Shown: one piece after another, positions 1 through 11,880 of the stretch | Layout: every line of letters starts with the position of its first letter | Position numbering within the stretch: position 1 is the stretch's first letter | NCBI RefSeq assembly: GCF_033118175.1 | Contig: NC_083698.1 | Coordinates: forward strand, 69,285,001 to 69,349,000 | Direction: 5' to 3' | Origin: Dama dama | Lineage: Eukaryota; Chordata; Mammalia; Artiodactyla; Cervidae | Length of the DNA stretch: 64,000 nt | Position numbers and translations under genes: made by a program | The notes under the pieces: model-generated | The model's database searches: none | What the model saw: only the letters and a program-made list of their open reading frames with translations | What the model was told of the DNA's origin: nothing

Positions 1-2240
1 TTTCAATAAGAATTCAGAAAAATGGTGTTAATGTCTATGGACATTCACATCCTAAGAAGGCCACCAACGATATTGCTAAAAAAAAAGAAAGGCACTCCCT
101 CCTAGTTGCTTCTGTCTAGTTCCAGCTCACACATGCAAGCCTTCTCAATTTGCTTCTGATAATACCATCTAATCTGTTTGCTCATTTGCCTTTAAATGGT
201 AGCAGTTTCCTGCTGTTGTTATTTTCTGGTTGTCTCAACTTTCCTTGTTTTCATCTCTTCCAACATCTCTGTACGTTGTTACCTGTACTAGATTTCCTCT
301 ACTGGGATACCTGGATTAAATTATGTTTTCCTTATCTTATACAAATTGATAGACTCCATAAGCCTAATTTGCAATTCGTTTTATACACCATCATAGAAAA
401 TAGATTATGAGTTTTGGCACAGGTTATCTGATAAAGTTACATTTTCTAAAATGAGACAGCTTAATTCTAAGAAGCTCAAAGTGATTTCAGATAACCAAAT
501 CCTATGTAAACACAAACCACAAAAACTAAATGCAAATTCATCTTTTTCTCCACATTCATTTTTCTTGGTTATATGCTGATCCAGTTATACTTGTAAATAT
601 TTGAACCTATTAAGTAAAAACATTCTTAATAGTCACTTCCTGATTGTTTGAGTTTGTAGAATAGACATAACACGACAGGGGTAGGGAGTTAAGATGAAAC
701 ACACATCTTAATGATTCTTCTGTCCCTGGAAACTGGTTGAAAGACATGATCTCTTCTTTTTGATGCAAATCAGCCTGGATTTAGCTAGAGTTAAACACAG
801 ATCTAACTGCAGACGATTATCTTCATTTTTTTATTCTCTCAGTGGGTACTTGTCTGAATCTGCTTTCTCAAGGCTAAACAATACTCCAGAGCACTTTTGA
901 GATCAGAATTGTGTAAGTCTCAATATGTATATGAGAGACTTCTGGGGTAGGTCATCATCTTTGCAAATTGCCTAATACCTCAGCAAGGTGAAATAAAACC
1001 AATGTGTAAAATAATAAAATTAACAGAACATTTGGTATATCTAAACTCTGGATACAGCTTATCATTAGAGTTGCGATTCATCTTTTTTGTTGGCATATTT
1101 GCTTGGCTGCTACAATTATAGTTGTATCTGGAAGTATTTTTTTTTAATTAATGGTTAAATTGTGAAGAAATAATTCATTTCAGAATAAGGGAGTCAGTGA
1201 TTGGTGGATGTTCTGTTTAGCTTTAGTAAAATCAAAAGGCAAAGTTCTGCTTCCTCTGTGTTAATTAACATGCTGTAGGGAGCTTGATGTTTCTCACTGG
1301 CTCAGGGGAGAGTCCTCACCCATCTTTGGGGCTCAGGGGAATTTTGTTTCTCTTTTGGTTTTTCACCATATATCCAGTAAATGGGCCCCTTGTGGCCTGA
1401 AAGAATTAATGCACCTACTTAACTGCCCAAATTACCTCCAGAGAGTGACTTAGAAATGTGGAAAATTGGGTTCAATGTCTTTGAAGAGCTTTGAGCAAGT
1501 TGGATGAAAGCAATCTCCAAGAAGCAAGGAGAAGTATATGCTACTTATTGAAGTATTGAATTTGCTTATTAGATGAGCCTATTAGCCACAGGAGATATTT
1601 TAAAATTTCAGCAAGTAAACATTCAAACCAGATTAGCTTTGTGCATCCCTCTTTCTACACATACTTGAGTGCACAAGTCATTTTGTAGACTTTCTCTTAT
1701 GTTGATTCAGGAAAGGTCCCTTCTATCCCTTTTCTGTTGTTAAATAGGCAGAAAAGTGGGTAGAATTGTAGAGCTCAGTAATGTCAAGGAATCAGCATGA
1801 AGGAATGGAGATTTCCATTGTGTATACTGTACATGCATAAGCCCAAGGCTTTGAGATATCAAACCACAAGTCATTTTAGAATTTAGATAAAATTTAAAAT
1901 ATAACCTGGGAATGTATTTTGATTCATACCATTTTCCTATGTCTGAGTCATTTCTATTTTTCTCTGCAAATCTAAATATCATTTACTTCTGAACACCCAG
2001 TTCAGCTCTCCTCTTCTGCTATTGGGAGTTCTCCAACAGTTTAATCTATAAAGATCTCCTTCTTTTTAAATCTTTGTTCCTATTGCCTGTATCTCTCTGG
2101 GGCAAAGTATTAGGTATTCAGTCAAACTCAACTGATGTTAGTGAAATGAATCAGGCAGAAACTTAATCTTTTATTACTTTGCATTGTGTTGGAGAATCAC
2201 ATAACTTGCATGCTATTTGCATTTTCTCTGTTTTAGATTT
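1..2240. other. Unassigned AT-rich non-coding DNA
   Basis: No frame longer than about 86 codons and no repeat that I can name. The open frames at 150-410 (+) and 1740-1982 (-) have low-complexity, L/F/S-rich translations typical of chance frames in AT-rich DNA. Confidence 0.6.
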
Positions 2241-2244
2241 ATTT

Positions 2245-2345
2245 CCCTTTCTAGACTATAAACGCATTGAAGGCAAAGATTAGTTTTATATCTTTGGGGT
2301 ATCATTCACAAGGCCTCCTGCAGTCCTCAGATTATATATAAATCT
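2245..2345 (+). repeat. Possible L2 3'-end fragment
   Basis: The stretch from 'ctagactataaacgcattg' through 'aaggcaaagattagtttta' resembles the L2 3'-end pattern (turn-on of 'ctgtaagctccttgagggcaggg'). Heavily diverged; a weak call made from recall of the family. Confidence 0.3.
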
Positions 2346-3059
2346 ATTTATTGGTTATCGATGACCCCATGATGACTTCTTAAATCTTCATATATCAATG
2401 CATGGTTGGCCTGGAACTCTCTAAGATGATTTCAGTGCTCTTCTTCAGATGTGGTCCTCCATCAGAGAGTAAATGCTCCAGCACCCAAAAGCCTGGGTGG
2501 TTACCTTGTTAATTTCCCATGAAAAAGGTTCACTGCTTAGCACCAATCTGATCTATATTTCTTCAGATATAGTGTTGCTCCTTTGAGTTTAGTGGGTCAT
2601 AATATGCCATTATGTTGTCACTTTGAAGGATTAATATCTTAGACATTCCATTTTTGGTAAAAATATTTTGTTTTAATATAATTTTTTGCCCCTTAGAGCA
2701 GAGCTTCTATGTGATTTAAGCAGGTTCACAACCTTTATCTGAGGAAGAATTTTTAATTCTCTCCTTAAATCTGCCTTTAGAAATTATGAAAGTTCAGAAA
2801 TGGAAATAGGTTGTATAATTTGTTCAAAGGGAGCAGTAAGGCTTGCTACTGCAGGTTTTCGGAAACTTAAATAAAGGAAGATAGGTCTAATTTTTCAGAA
2901 AGAGCTTCTTTGTTGAATGGCTTGGTGTTGATAAAGACTTTTTCATATAGAACAACAGAGCCTGCTGAGATCTCAGAGTTCTATTCTGACTTTGAAGGGA
3001 ACATAAGCAAGAAAACAGTATATAAAGGTCCCCTTAAATCTAGCCAGTCAAGCACAAAT

Positions 3060-3765
3060 AGGATTCAGTCCCTCCTGTGTGCGCCTTTGCTGGGTTCTGG
3101 AATAAATGCAAGTCAGACATAGGCTCTGTTATAAGAAGCTCATAATCTAATGCAGGAGATAGAATATACTTAGCATACAAACACTGCAAGAATGAATGCA
3201 CGTAGAAGATATAGAGCAGCAGTTGACTATTTTTCCTCTGAGTTATCAAAAGGCAGATGACTATAAAGCCTTAAGCAAGCAGATTTTGAACTGGGTTTTG
3301 AAGCTGGAATTATCCAGACAGGACATAGGAGTGTATATGTGTTATTTGGGAGCAAGACTTGAAAAGGTGGGCATTCCAGGAGAGGCCACATCCTTTATAA
3401 AGAAGAGGAGTGCCAGATGACATGGAAGTATAAGTGATATGGTGAGCTTGAGAGGCTGTAAACTGTTCTGAATTGCTGGAGCAAGTGTGAGAAAGTGGTA
3501 GTGGAAGATAATTTTGGAGCGTTAGTCCATCCATCTACATCATGATGCACTGGTGAAGCTGAGGAATTTGAAATCTGGTTTGTTAGGGACTGGAATCCAT
3601 GTAAATACCAGAACAGGAAAGAGACATGATCAGATTATCATTTTAGACATTTCTCCTGTGTGCTCAGGAAGTTTGTGAAGAGACACAATTAAAGGCAGGG
3701 AGACTGGAAAGGGACTTTACAGAAGTTTATGCAGGAGAGGAGCATGTACTTCATTTGTAGAGTAT
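3060..3765 (-). repeat. Ancient L2 LINE, antisense fragment
   Basis: Reads like L2 in reverse: a 3' end ('ctcctgtgtgcgcctttgct', 'gaagctcataatctaatgc'), then 'gggcattccaggagaggcca' and 'gagacatgatcagattatca', in the order expected for antisense L2. Indels are frequent and no frame survives. BovB copy A starts just downstream. Confidence 0.5.
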
Positions 3766-3826
3766 TAAAAATTTTTTTATGGATTTTGTGACATTATTCT
3801 TTTCAATTCAAGTGGGAATTCAAGCA

Positions 3827-5503
3827 GGGAAAATTTCATGCAAAGATGGGCACAATAAAGGACAGAAATGGTATGGACCTAACAGAAGCAGAAGATATTA
3901 AGAAGAGGTGGCAAGAATACACAGAAGAACTGTACAAAGAAGATCTTCATGACCTAGATGACCATGGTGGTGTGATCAGTCACCTAGAGCCAGACATCCT
4001 GGATTGCGAAGTCAAGTGGGCCTTAGGAAGCATCACTATGAACAAAGGTAGTGGAGGTGATGGAATTTCAGTTGAGCTATTTAAAATCCTAAATGATGAT
4101 GCTATGAAAGTGCTGCACTCAATATGCCAGCAAATTTGGAAAACTCAGCAGTGGCCACAGGACTGGAAAAGGTCAATGTTCATTCCAATCCCAAAGAAAG
4201 GCAATGCCAAAGAATGCTCAAACCGCATAATTACACTCATCTCACATACTAGCAAAGTAATGCTCAAAATTCTCCAAGCCAGACTTCAACAGTATGTGAG
4301 CAGTGAACTCTCAGATGTACAAGCTGGATTTAGAAAAGGCAGAGGAACCAGAGATGAAATAGCCAACATCCATTGGATCATCAGAAAAGGAAGAGAGTTC
4401 CAGAAAAACATCTACTTCTGCTTTATTGACTATGCCAAAGCCTTTGACTGTGTGGATCACAATAAACTGTGAACAATTCCTAAAGAGATGGGAATACCAG
4501 ACCACCTTACCTGCCTCCTGAGAAATATGTATGTAGGTCAAGAATCAACAGTTAGAACTGGACATGGAACAACAGACTGGTTCCAAATCAGGAAAGGAGT
4601 ACATCAAGGCTATATATTGTTACCCTGCTTATTTAACTTATATGCAGAGTGCATCATGAGAAATGCTGGGCTGGAGGAAGCCCAAGCTAGAATCAAGATT
4701 GCAGAGAGAAATATCAATAGCCTCAGATATGCAGATGACACCACTCTTATGGCAGAAATTGAAGAATAACTAAAGAGCCTCTTGATGAAAGTGAAAGAGA
4801 AAAAGGAAAAATTTGGCTAACACTCAACATTCAGAAAACTAAGATCATGGCATCTGGTCCCATCACTTCATGGCAAATAGAAGGAGAAATAATGGGAACA
4901 GGGACTCCTGTTTTTGGACTCCAAAATCACTGCAGATGGTGACTGCAGCCAGGAAACTAAGAGACACTTGCTCCTTGGAAGAAAACCTATGATCAACCTA
5001 GATAGCATATTAAAAAGCAGAGACATTACTTTTCCAACAAAGGTGTCTAGTCAGGCTATGGTTTTTCCAGTAGTCATGTATGGATGTGAGAGTTGGACTA
5101 TAAAGAAAGCTGAGTGCTGGAGTTGATGCTTTTGAACTGTGGTGTTGGAGAAGACTCTTGAGTGTCCCTTGGACTGCAAGAAGATGAAACCAGTCACTCC
5201 TAAAGGAGATCAGTCCTGAATATTCATTGGAAGGACTGATGCTGAAGCTGAAACTCCAATACTTTGGCCACCTGATGCAAAGAATTGACTCATTGGAGAA
5301 ATACCCTGATGCTGGGAAAGATTGAAGGTAGGAGGAGAAGGGACTGACAGATGATGAGATGGTTGGATGGCATCACCAACTCTATGGACATGAGTTTGAG
5401 CAAGCTCCGGGAGTTGGTGATGGACAGGGAAGCCTGGCATGTTGCAGTCCATGGGGTCACAAAGAGTCAGACATGACTGAGCTACTGAACTGAACTGAAC
5501 TGG
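3827..5503 (+). mobile_element. BovB: BovB LINE (RTE clade), 5'-truncated, copy A
   Basis: Starts abruptly in the linker just before the RT domain (at the segment reading 'atttcatgcaaagatgggc') and runs to the BovB 3' terminus, the short tandem 'actgaactgaactg' near 5490. The endonuclease region and 5' end are missing, as is usual for target-primed insertion. No convincing target-site duplication was found. Its conceptual product is broken (see the pseudogene entry). Confidence 0.9.
3846..5470 (+). pseudogene. BovB reverse transcriptase ORF, decayed (copy A)
   Basis: Remnant of the BovB ORF encoding an RTE-type reverse transcriptase, which copies element RNA at a nicked target. The RT domain opens at 3846. 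The motif A segment FIDYAKAFDCVDH lies just before 4470 and the catalytic YADD (in SLRYADDTTLMAE) lies near 4725-4750. Breaks are direct: a TGG-to-TGA nonsense codon at 4470-4472 (the frame resumes, in phase, at 4473), a TAA at 4767-4769 where related copies have a Glu codon, and a frameshift near 4815. A later open piece at 4914-5126 carries the region corresponding to ITADGDCS and MVFPVVMYGCESW. No product is possible. The stop at 4470 hits the same Trp codon as in copies B and I. Confidence 0.88.
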
Positions 5504-5801
5504 ACTCAGGTTTGCTGGGAAGGAAGATTAATTTTATGTTAGTGGGTATGTTTCTTTATTCTCAAATATATCTTACTAGTTATTTCTTAGGTATCATCCT
5601 TCAACCTGTGTGTGGACTTTAAGTTTCAAGATCAGGTTTACAAATTCATATAAAAGACAAGCTATGATAATCACAAAAATATTTTCAGTTAATAAAGATT
5701 AACATACATTTTTTCTTGTGTTTCTGACTATGGGACTTTCTAATATCCCAGGACTATTTTATTTTCTTAGATTGAAATAGCATTTTAATATAACTATCCC
5801 A
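5504..5801. other. Unassigned spacer
   Basis: AT-rich spacer between BovB copy A and a SINE. Nothing recognisable. Confidence 0.5.
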
Positions 5802-5996
5802 GGTGGCTCAGTGGTAAAGAATCCACCTGCCAGTCCTGGAGATGCAAGAGATGAATGTTTGATTCCTGGGTTGGGAAGATCCCTGAAACAGGAAATGGCA
5901 ACCCACTCCAGTATTCTTGCCAAGAGAATCCCATGGACAGAGAAGCTTAGTGGGCTTTAGTCATGTGTTTGCAAAGAGTTGGACACACCTGAGCAC
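5802..5996 (+). repeat. Bov-tA: Bov-tA SINE
   Basis: tRNA-derived head ('aggtggctcagtggtaaaga'), then the BovA body ('caacccactccagtattctt', 'catggacagagaagctt') and the tail that resembles the BovB 3' end ('agttggacacacctgagc'). Moderately diverged. No clear TSD. Confidence 0.88.
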
Positions 5997-6589
5997 ACAC
6001 AAACACATATCAAACCTTATTTAAAAGTTTAGAATATCGAACTTTCAGATCATGTTGAAAAAAATTGTCCTCTGTCAATGGGAATATATTTAAAAAACTA
6101 AGTCTCTGTATGACATTTTAGGACTTCATTAAATTATGAAAACTTTCATCTAATACCCGAGATATTAAGTCCATTTAGGACATTCACAGATGGTTCATAT
6201 GTATAGTAGTCCAGAGAAGACTTTTTAATTTCTGGTGTAAGTTATTTAAAATTTGGAAGAAACTAGACTTGTGCTCCTCTTAAACATTTTTAGCACATTT
6301 TAGAAGCATAAGTAGCTTAGGTAATGATTTAAAAATCTTTTGTACTTATTTCAGTGCCCTTTATCAGATAATTTATGGAATGAAATTTTATTAAGTGGTA
6401 CAGATGTATCAGAATATATATCACATTCAATTCCACTTATGACAGTGGTAAAAATATTCACCAGCATATGCAAAGTGGGACATAATCGATGGGTTTCTAT
6501 GACTTTCTATTTTAAAACACATCAAAGACTTAATTGAGCATTATAAGCAATTTTCTTCTAACCCATAATGCATGAAAATATGAATGTAG
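5997..6589. other. Unassigned AT-rich DNA
   Basis: Includes a 65-codon frame at 6340-6537 (+) with no recognisable motif. Nothing else seen. Confidence 0.5.
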
Positions 6590-6770
6590 CAAATAATAGT
6601 AAACACTTATATAGGACTTATTATGTGTCTGGCACATTTCAAGTCTTTACCAGTATTGACTAATTTCAATCAGCTGGCATATTATCCTATAAATTATGCC
6701 AACATGTATAGGATTCATGTCCCAGTAGGTGTCAAAGTCAGTAATTATTGTCAAGGAGAGTCAGTGTTAT
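6590..6770 (-). repeat. MIR: MIR SINE, antisense
   Basis: 'ataggacttattatgtgtct' followed by 'ggcacatttcaagtc' matches the reverse complement of the MIR 3' half. Strongly diverged. Confidence 0.5.
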
Positions 6771-7444
6771 CCTGGGAGTAATACTGAACACTCCTGGTAG
6801 TTCAAATTATGTTTACGACCAATATGGGCTACTTCTCACACTTAGAGAGTACACATGTAATCACCTCCTCTTATTGTCACAGATACTTTGTTGAGCCCCA
6901 AGCTTCATGCTGGCAGGGACCACGCTCTCCTTTGCTGAATTATCCAAGGAAACTGGGAACCTGCTTAATCATGGTGTCACTGTTGACGCTGAGTTTGTAT
7001 ATCCCACGGACAGTTGTCCACTCTAGCCTGGGCTCATCCCTACATGCAGCTGTTGTTCTTCTAGGGAGGAAGGTTAACCTTCACCCCTCCACCCTGACTC
7101 CCAAGTGATGAGTACTGCCAAAGGATCTATATTCTAGGCCTCCAAGGACCCAAATTCTTTAACTTACCCAGCAAAACTGATCCATTTTACCTCATTGTTT
7201 CCAATGTTCTCACCAGCCTTGCTGGACCTTTAGGTTTTCCAGCACTAGAAATGTCTTGTGCAGAAATCAGCTCTCCTCCTATACTCTTTAGTATGAATCC
7301 AGTGTCACCAAGCTTGCTGGTCATGTTACTTTGGAGGTTCCATAACCATACCCTGATACCAGACTGTTACCAGAGCTATCTAATAAATCCTGATAAAAAG
7401 TTCCATAGTTTTAAATTTCCAGAGAGCAGAAATCAGGCTTTGAA
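6771..7444. other. Unassigned, slightly less AT-rich DNA
   Basis: Contains a 99-codon frame at 6809-7108 and a 66-codon frame at 7251-7451, both (+). Neither shows a motif, a splice-flanked structure or a family I recognise. Confidence 0.4.
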
Positions 7445-7538
7445 AGTGTGAAAGTCGCTTAGTCGTGTCTAACTCTTTGTGACCCCATGGACTGTACAGG
7501 CCATGGAATTCTCCAGGCCAGAATACTGGAGTGGGTAG
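7445..7538 (-). repeat. Bov-tA: BovA/Bov-tA SINE fragment, antisense
   Basis: Reverse-oriented SINE tail and part of the body: 'aagtcgcttagtcgtgtct', 'gaccccatggactgtacag', 'ccagaatactggagtggg'. It stops before the tRNA-like head, so it is truncated. Confidence 0.85.
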
Positions 7539-7689
7539 TCTTAGTACTTAAGGAATTAGGCTTTAAGTGCTATTTATTTAACTTGTGATATTTTTAAAAA
7601 ATTGAATGGAAATTTATTTAAATTGTATATAGTGCTCTACAATTTTCAAAAGGTTTCACAACCATGATTTCATATATTCTCATAATAAC

Positions 7690-7878
7690 CCTTTTTTCCC
7701 CTTCCCCTGTATTACCCCTCCCCCATTTGCTCTCCCCAGTGTTAACCACTAGCTTGTTCTCTTATGTCTGTGAGGCTGCTACCTTTTTGTTTAATTCACT
7801 AGCTTGTTGTGTTTTTTAGATTCCACATATGAGGGAAACATACAGTTTTTGTATTTCTCTGGCCCATTTCATTTAGCA
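7690..7878 (-). mobile_element. L1: Old L1, 3' segment (part 1 of an interrupted element)
   Basis: Antisense L1 3'UTR and ORF2 end ('ttagattccacatatgagg', 'catttcatttagcat'). The L1 sequence breaks off at 7878 where BovB copy B begins and resumes after it near 10188. The outer 3' limit is uncertain by about 80 bp. Confidence 0.65.
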
Positions 7879-9978
7879 TCAATTCAATTCAGTTAGGTCG
7901 CTCAGTTGTGTCTGATTCTTTGCGACCCCATGAATCACAGCACGCCAGGCATCCCTGTCCATCACCAACTCCCGGAGTTTACTCAAACTCATGTCCATTG
8001 AGTCGGTGATGTCATCCAGCCATCTCATCCTCTGTTGTCCCCTTCCCCTCCTGCCCCCAATCCTTCCCAGCATCAGGGTCTTTTCCAATGAGACAACTCT
8101 TCCCATGAGGTGGCCAAAGTATTGGAGTTTCAGCTTCAGCATGAGTCCTTCTAATGAATACTCAGGACTGATCTCCTTTAGGATGGACTGGTTGGATCTC
8201 CTTGAAGTCCAAGGGACTCTCAAGAGTCTTCTCCAACACCACAGTTCAAAAGCATCAGTTCTTCGGTGCTCAGCTTTCGTTATAGTCCAACTCTCACAGC
8301 TATACATGACCACTGGAAAAACCATAGCCTTGACTAGATGGACCTTTGTTGCCAAAGTAATGTCTCTGCTTTTTAATATGCTATCTAGGTTGGTCATAAC
8401 TTTCCTTCTAAGGAGTAAGTGTCCTTTAATTTCATGGCTGCAATCACCATCTGCAGTGATTTTGGAGAACAAAAAAATAAAGTCTGACACTGTTTCCACT
8501 GTTTCCCCATCTATTTGCCATGAAGTGATGGGACCAGATGCCATGATCTTAGTTTTCTGAATGTTAAGCTTTAAGCCAACTTTTTCATTCTCCTCTTTCA
8601 CTTTCAACAAGAGGCTCTTTAGTTCTTCAATTTCTGCCATAAGAGTGGTGTCATCTGCATATCTGAGGTTATTGATATTTTCCCCAGCATTCTTGATTCC
8701 AGTTTGTGCTTCATCCAGCCCAGCGTTTCTCATGATGTACTCCGCATATAAGTTAAATAAACACGGTGACAATATATAGCCTTGATGTACTCCTTTCCTA
8801 AATTGGAACCAGTCTGTTCCGTGATGAGTTCTAACTGTTGCTTCCTGATCTGCATACAAATTTCTCAAGAGGCAGGTCAAGTGGTCTGGTATTCCTATCT
8901 CTTTCAGAATTTTCTACAGCTTATTGTGATCCACACAGTCAAAGGCTTTGGCATAGTCATTAAAGCAGAAATAGATGTTTTTCTGGAACTCTCTTGCTTT
9001 TTCAATGATCCAGCGGATGTTGGCAATTTGATCTCTGGTTCCTCTGCCTTTTCTAAAACCGACTTGAACATGTGGAAGTTCACAGTTCACATATTGCTGA
9101 AGCTGGGCTTGGAGGATTTTGAGCATTATTTTACTAATGTGTGAGATGAGTGCAATTGTGAAGTAGTTTGAGCATTCTTTGGGATTGCCTTTCCTTGGAA
9201 TTGGAATGAACATTGACCTTTTCCAGTCCTGTGGCCACTGCTGAGTTTTCCAAATTTGCTGGCATGTTGAGTACAGCACTTTCACGGCATCATCTTTTAG
9301 GATTTGAAATAACTCCACTGGAATTCCATCACCTCCACCTGCTTTTTCATAGTGATGCTTTCTAAGGCCCACTTGAATTCACATTCCAGGATGTCTGGCT
9401 CTAGGTGAGTGATCACACCGTCGTGAATATCTGGGTCATGAAGATCTTTTTTGTACTGTCCTTCTGTGTATTCTTGCCACCTCTTCTTAATATCTTCTGC
9501 TTCTGTTAGGTCCATACCACTTCTATCCTTTATCAAGCCCATCTTTGCATGAAATGTTCCCTTGGTATCTCTAATTTTCTTGAAGAGATCTCTAGTTTTT
9601 CCCATTCTATTGTTTTCCTCTATTTCTTTGCATTGATCACTGAGGAAGGCTTTCTTATCTCTCCTTGCTATTCTTTGGAACTGCATTCAAATGGGAATGT
9701 CTTTCTTTTCCTCCTTTGCTTTTTGCTTCTCTTCTTTTCACAGCTATTTGTAAGGCCTCCTCAGACAGCCACTTTGCTTTTTTGCATTTCTTTTCCATGG
9801 GAATGGTCTTGATCCCTGTCTCGTGTACAGTGTCATGAACCTCCATCCATAGTTCATCAGGCACTCTGTCTATCAGATCTAGTCCTTTAAATCTATTTCT
9901 CACTTCCGCTGTATAATCATAAGCAATTTGATTTAGGTCATACCTGAATGGTCTAGTGGTTTTCCCTACTTTCTTCAA
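7879..9978 (-). pseudogene. BovB endonuclease/RT ORF, decayed (copy B)
   Basis: Broken BovB coding frame. Its C-terminal 333 codons (8880 down to 7879) are uninterrupted, carry NLRYADDTTLMAE with the catalytic YADD, and end at what looks like the native C-terminus (SDLTELN). Upstream, in the same phase, a TAG at 8914-8916 replaces the Trp codon that follows FNDYAKAFDCVDHNKL. The next piece (8914-9372) is joined to the linker piece (9297-9686) by an apparent 1-bp deletion near 9345. A 2-bp loss near 9690 separates that from the endonuclease-RT linker (9655-9978). The linker is rich in Lys and Arg, as in other copies. Confidence 0.88.
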
Positions 9979-10187
9979 TTTAAGTCTGAATTTTACATTA
10001 AGGAGTTCATGATCTGAGCCACAGTCAGCTCCTGGTCCTGTTTTTGCTGACTGTATAGAGCTTCTCCATCTTTGGCTGCAAAGAATATAATCAATCTGAT
10101 TTTGGTGTTGACCATCTGGTGATGTCCATGTGTAGAATCTTCTCTTGTGTTGTTGGAAGAGGGTGTTTGCTATGACCAGTTCATTCT
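7879..10187 (-). mobile_element. BovB: BovB LINE, 5'-truncated, copy B
   Basis: The longest conventional BovB here. The 3' terminus ('caattcaattcagttaggtc') is at the low-coordinate end. RT, linker and the C-terminal part of the APE-type endonuclease follow towards 10187, where BovB similarity ends in the segment reading 'tttgctatgaccagttca'. The endonuclease end keeps the Ser-Asp-His motif near 10000-10020. It is inserted into an L1, whose halves flank it at 7878 and 10188. Confidence 0.92.
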
Positions 10188-10218
10188 CTAGTGTCCTTCA
10201 AGTCCATCTAAGTTGCTA
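10188..10218 (-). mobile_element. L1: Old L1 segment between BovB B and a SINE
   Basis: Continues the L1 broken at 7878 ('gtccttcaagtccatctaag'). In L1 order it directly follows the sequence left of BovB copy B. Confidence 0.6.
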
Positions 10219-10230
10219 CAAATGGCCAAA

Positions 10231-10432
10231 AGTGAAGTGAAAGTGAAAGTCGCTCATTAGTGTCTGACTCTTTGCAACCCCATGGACTATACAGTCAATG
10301 GAATTCTCCAGGCCAGAACACTGGATTGGGTAAATTTTCTCTTCTCCCAGGTATCTTCCCAACCAGGGATCTAACTCAGGTCTCCCACATTGCAGGCGGA
10401 TTCTTTACCAGCTGAGCCACAAGGGAAGCCCG
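10231..10432 (-). repeat. Bov-tA: Bov-tA SINE, antisense, with imperfect TSD
   Basis: Full-length reverse SINE ending in the tRNA-like head ('gctgagccacaagggaagcc'). It is flanked by 'caaatggccaaa' (10219-10230) and 'caaatgggaaa' (10433-10443), an imperfect TSD made from L1 sequence, so it entered the L1. Confidence 0.92.
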
Positions 10433-10978
10433 CAAATGGGAAAGTTTTATTCTTTTATATGACAGAGCAGTATTCCATGTTGTATATATACCACATCTTC
10501 ATATGCTGATGGATGCTTCAGTTACTTCCATACCTTGGCAATTGTAAATAATGTTATTATGAATATTGAGGTTCAAGTATCTTTTCAAATTAGTGTTTTT
10601 GGTTTTTTTTGATATATACTCAGGAGTGGAAATTCTGAATTATATGGCAGTTCTATTTTTAATTTTTTTGAGAAACATACAAACTTTTTCATAGTGGTTG
10701 CATAAACTTATATTCTCATCAAAAATGTAGGAAGAATCCCTTTTTTCTGCATTCCTGCCAACATTTGTTATTTGTGTTCTTTTTGATGATAGCTATTCTG
10801 ACAAGTATGAGGTGATATCTCACTATGGCTTTTGATTTGCATTTTCCTGATGCTTAACAATACTAAACATCTTTTCATGTCCCTGTTGGCCACTGCATTT
10901 CCTCTTTGGAAGTAAAGTTCTTTTGCTCATTTTTAAGTGGATTTTTTGTTTATTTAATGGCAAGATGTATGAGCTGTT
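10433..10978 (-). mobile_element. L1: Old L1 ORF2 3' portion (part 3)
   Basis: Antisense L1 ORF2: 'cagagcagtattccatgttg', 'atgctgatggatgcttcag', 'gaggtgatatctcactatgg', in the usual order. It ends at about 10978 ('tgtatgagctgttc'), where the L1 orientation flips. Confidence 0.75.
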
Positions 10979-11867
10979 CAACAAAGTGTCAGAAAGAGAA
11001 ATTAATTCCATTTACCATTGCATCAAAAAGAATGAAATATCTAGAAGTAAACCTACCTAAGCAGGTAAAAGACCTGGGAAAACTATAAGACACTGATGAA
11101 AGAAATTAAAGATGACACAAACAGATGGAAAGATATATCGTGTCCTTGGATTGAAATAATCAGTATTGTTAAAACTACCATACTACCCAAGGCAATCTCC
11201 ACATTCAATGCAATCACTATAAAATTGCCAATGGTATATTTCACAGAACTAGAACAAATATTTTTAAGATTTGTATGAAAACACTATGACCCTGAATAGT
11301 GAAAATAAGAAGAGAAGAGCTAGAGGAACCATGCTCCCTAGCTTAGACTTAGACTATACTACAAAGCAATACTGTTCTGGCACAAAAACAGACAAAGAGA
11401 TCAATGGAACAGAATAGAGAGCTCAGAAAAAAATCCATGCACTTATGATCAATCAATCTATAACAAAAGAGGCAAAAATATAAAGTGAAGGAAAGATAGT
11501 TTCTTCAATAAATGGTGCTGGGAAAACTTCAGCTACTTATAAAAAAATAAAATTGGAACATTCTCTAACACCATATACAAAAATTAACTTAAAACAGATT
11601 AAAGTACTAAATGTAAGACTGGTTACTATAAAACTCCTAGAGGAGAACATAGGCAGTACACTCTTTGGCTTGAATCACAGCAATATATATATATAATCTG
11701 TTTCCTACAGCAAAGGAAATAAAAGGAAAAAATAAAATAAATGGGACCTAATTAAGCTTAAACGCTTTTGCACTGCAAAGGAAACCATTAACAAAATGAA
11801 AAGACAACTTTCTGAATGGGAGAAAATTTGAAAATTGTATGACCTATAAGGGATTTAAACACTTTTT
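10979..11867 (+). mobile_element. L1: Inverted L1 ORF2 segment (5' inversion)
   Basis: Sense-strand L1 ORF2: 'acaaagtgtcagaaagagaa', 'actataagacactgatgaaa', 'gaacagaatagagagctcag', 'aggaaaccattaacaaaatg'. It begins upstream in ORF2 order and ends at about the point where the antisense part begins. This is the arrangement expected from twin priming. The frame is broken; a 60-codon piece at 11096-11278 is L1 ORF2. Confidence 0.75.
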
Positions 11868-11880
11868 AATTCTAAAATTT

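Noticed and set aside
3001..3060. Possible TATA-like element near 'agtatataaagg' at about 3018
   Set aside because: AT-rich surroundings make this expected by chance, and no transcription unit follows.
7991..8560. 189-codon plus-strand frame
   Set aside because: Antisense of BovB copy B. The same antisense frame appears over copy F at 45159-45728, so it is a property of the repeat and not a gene.
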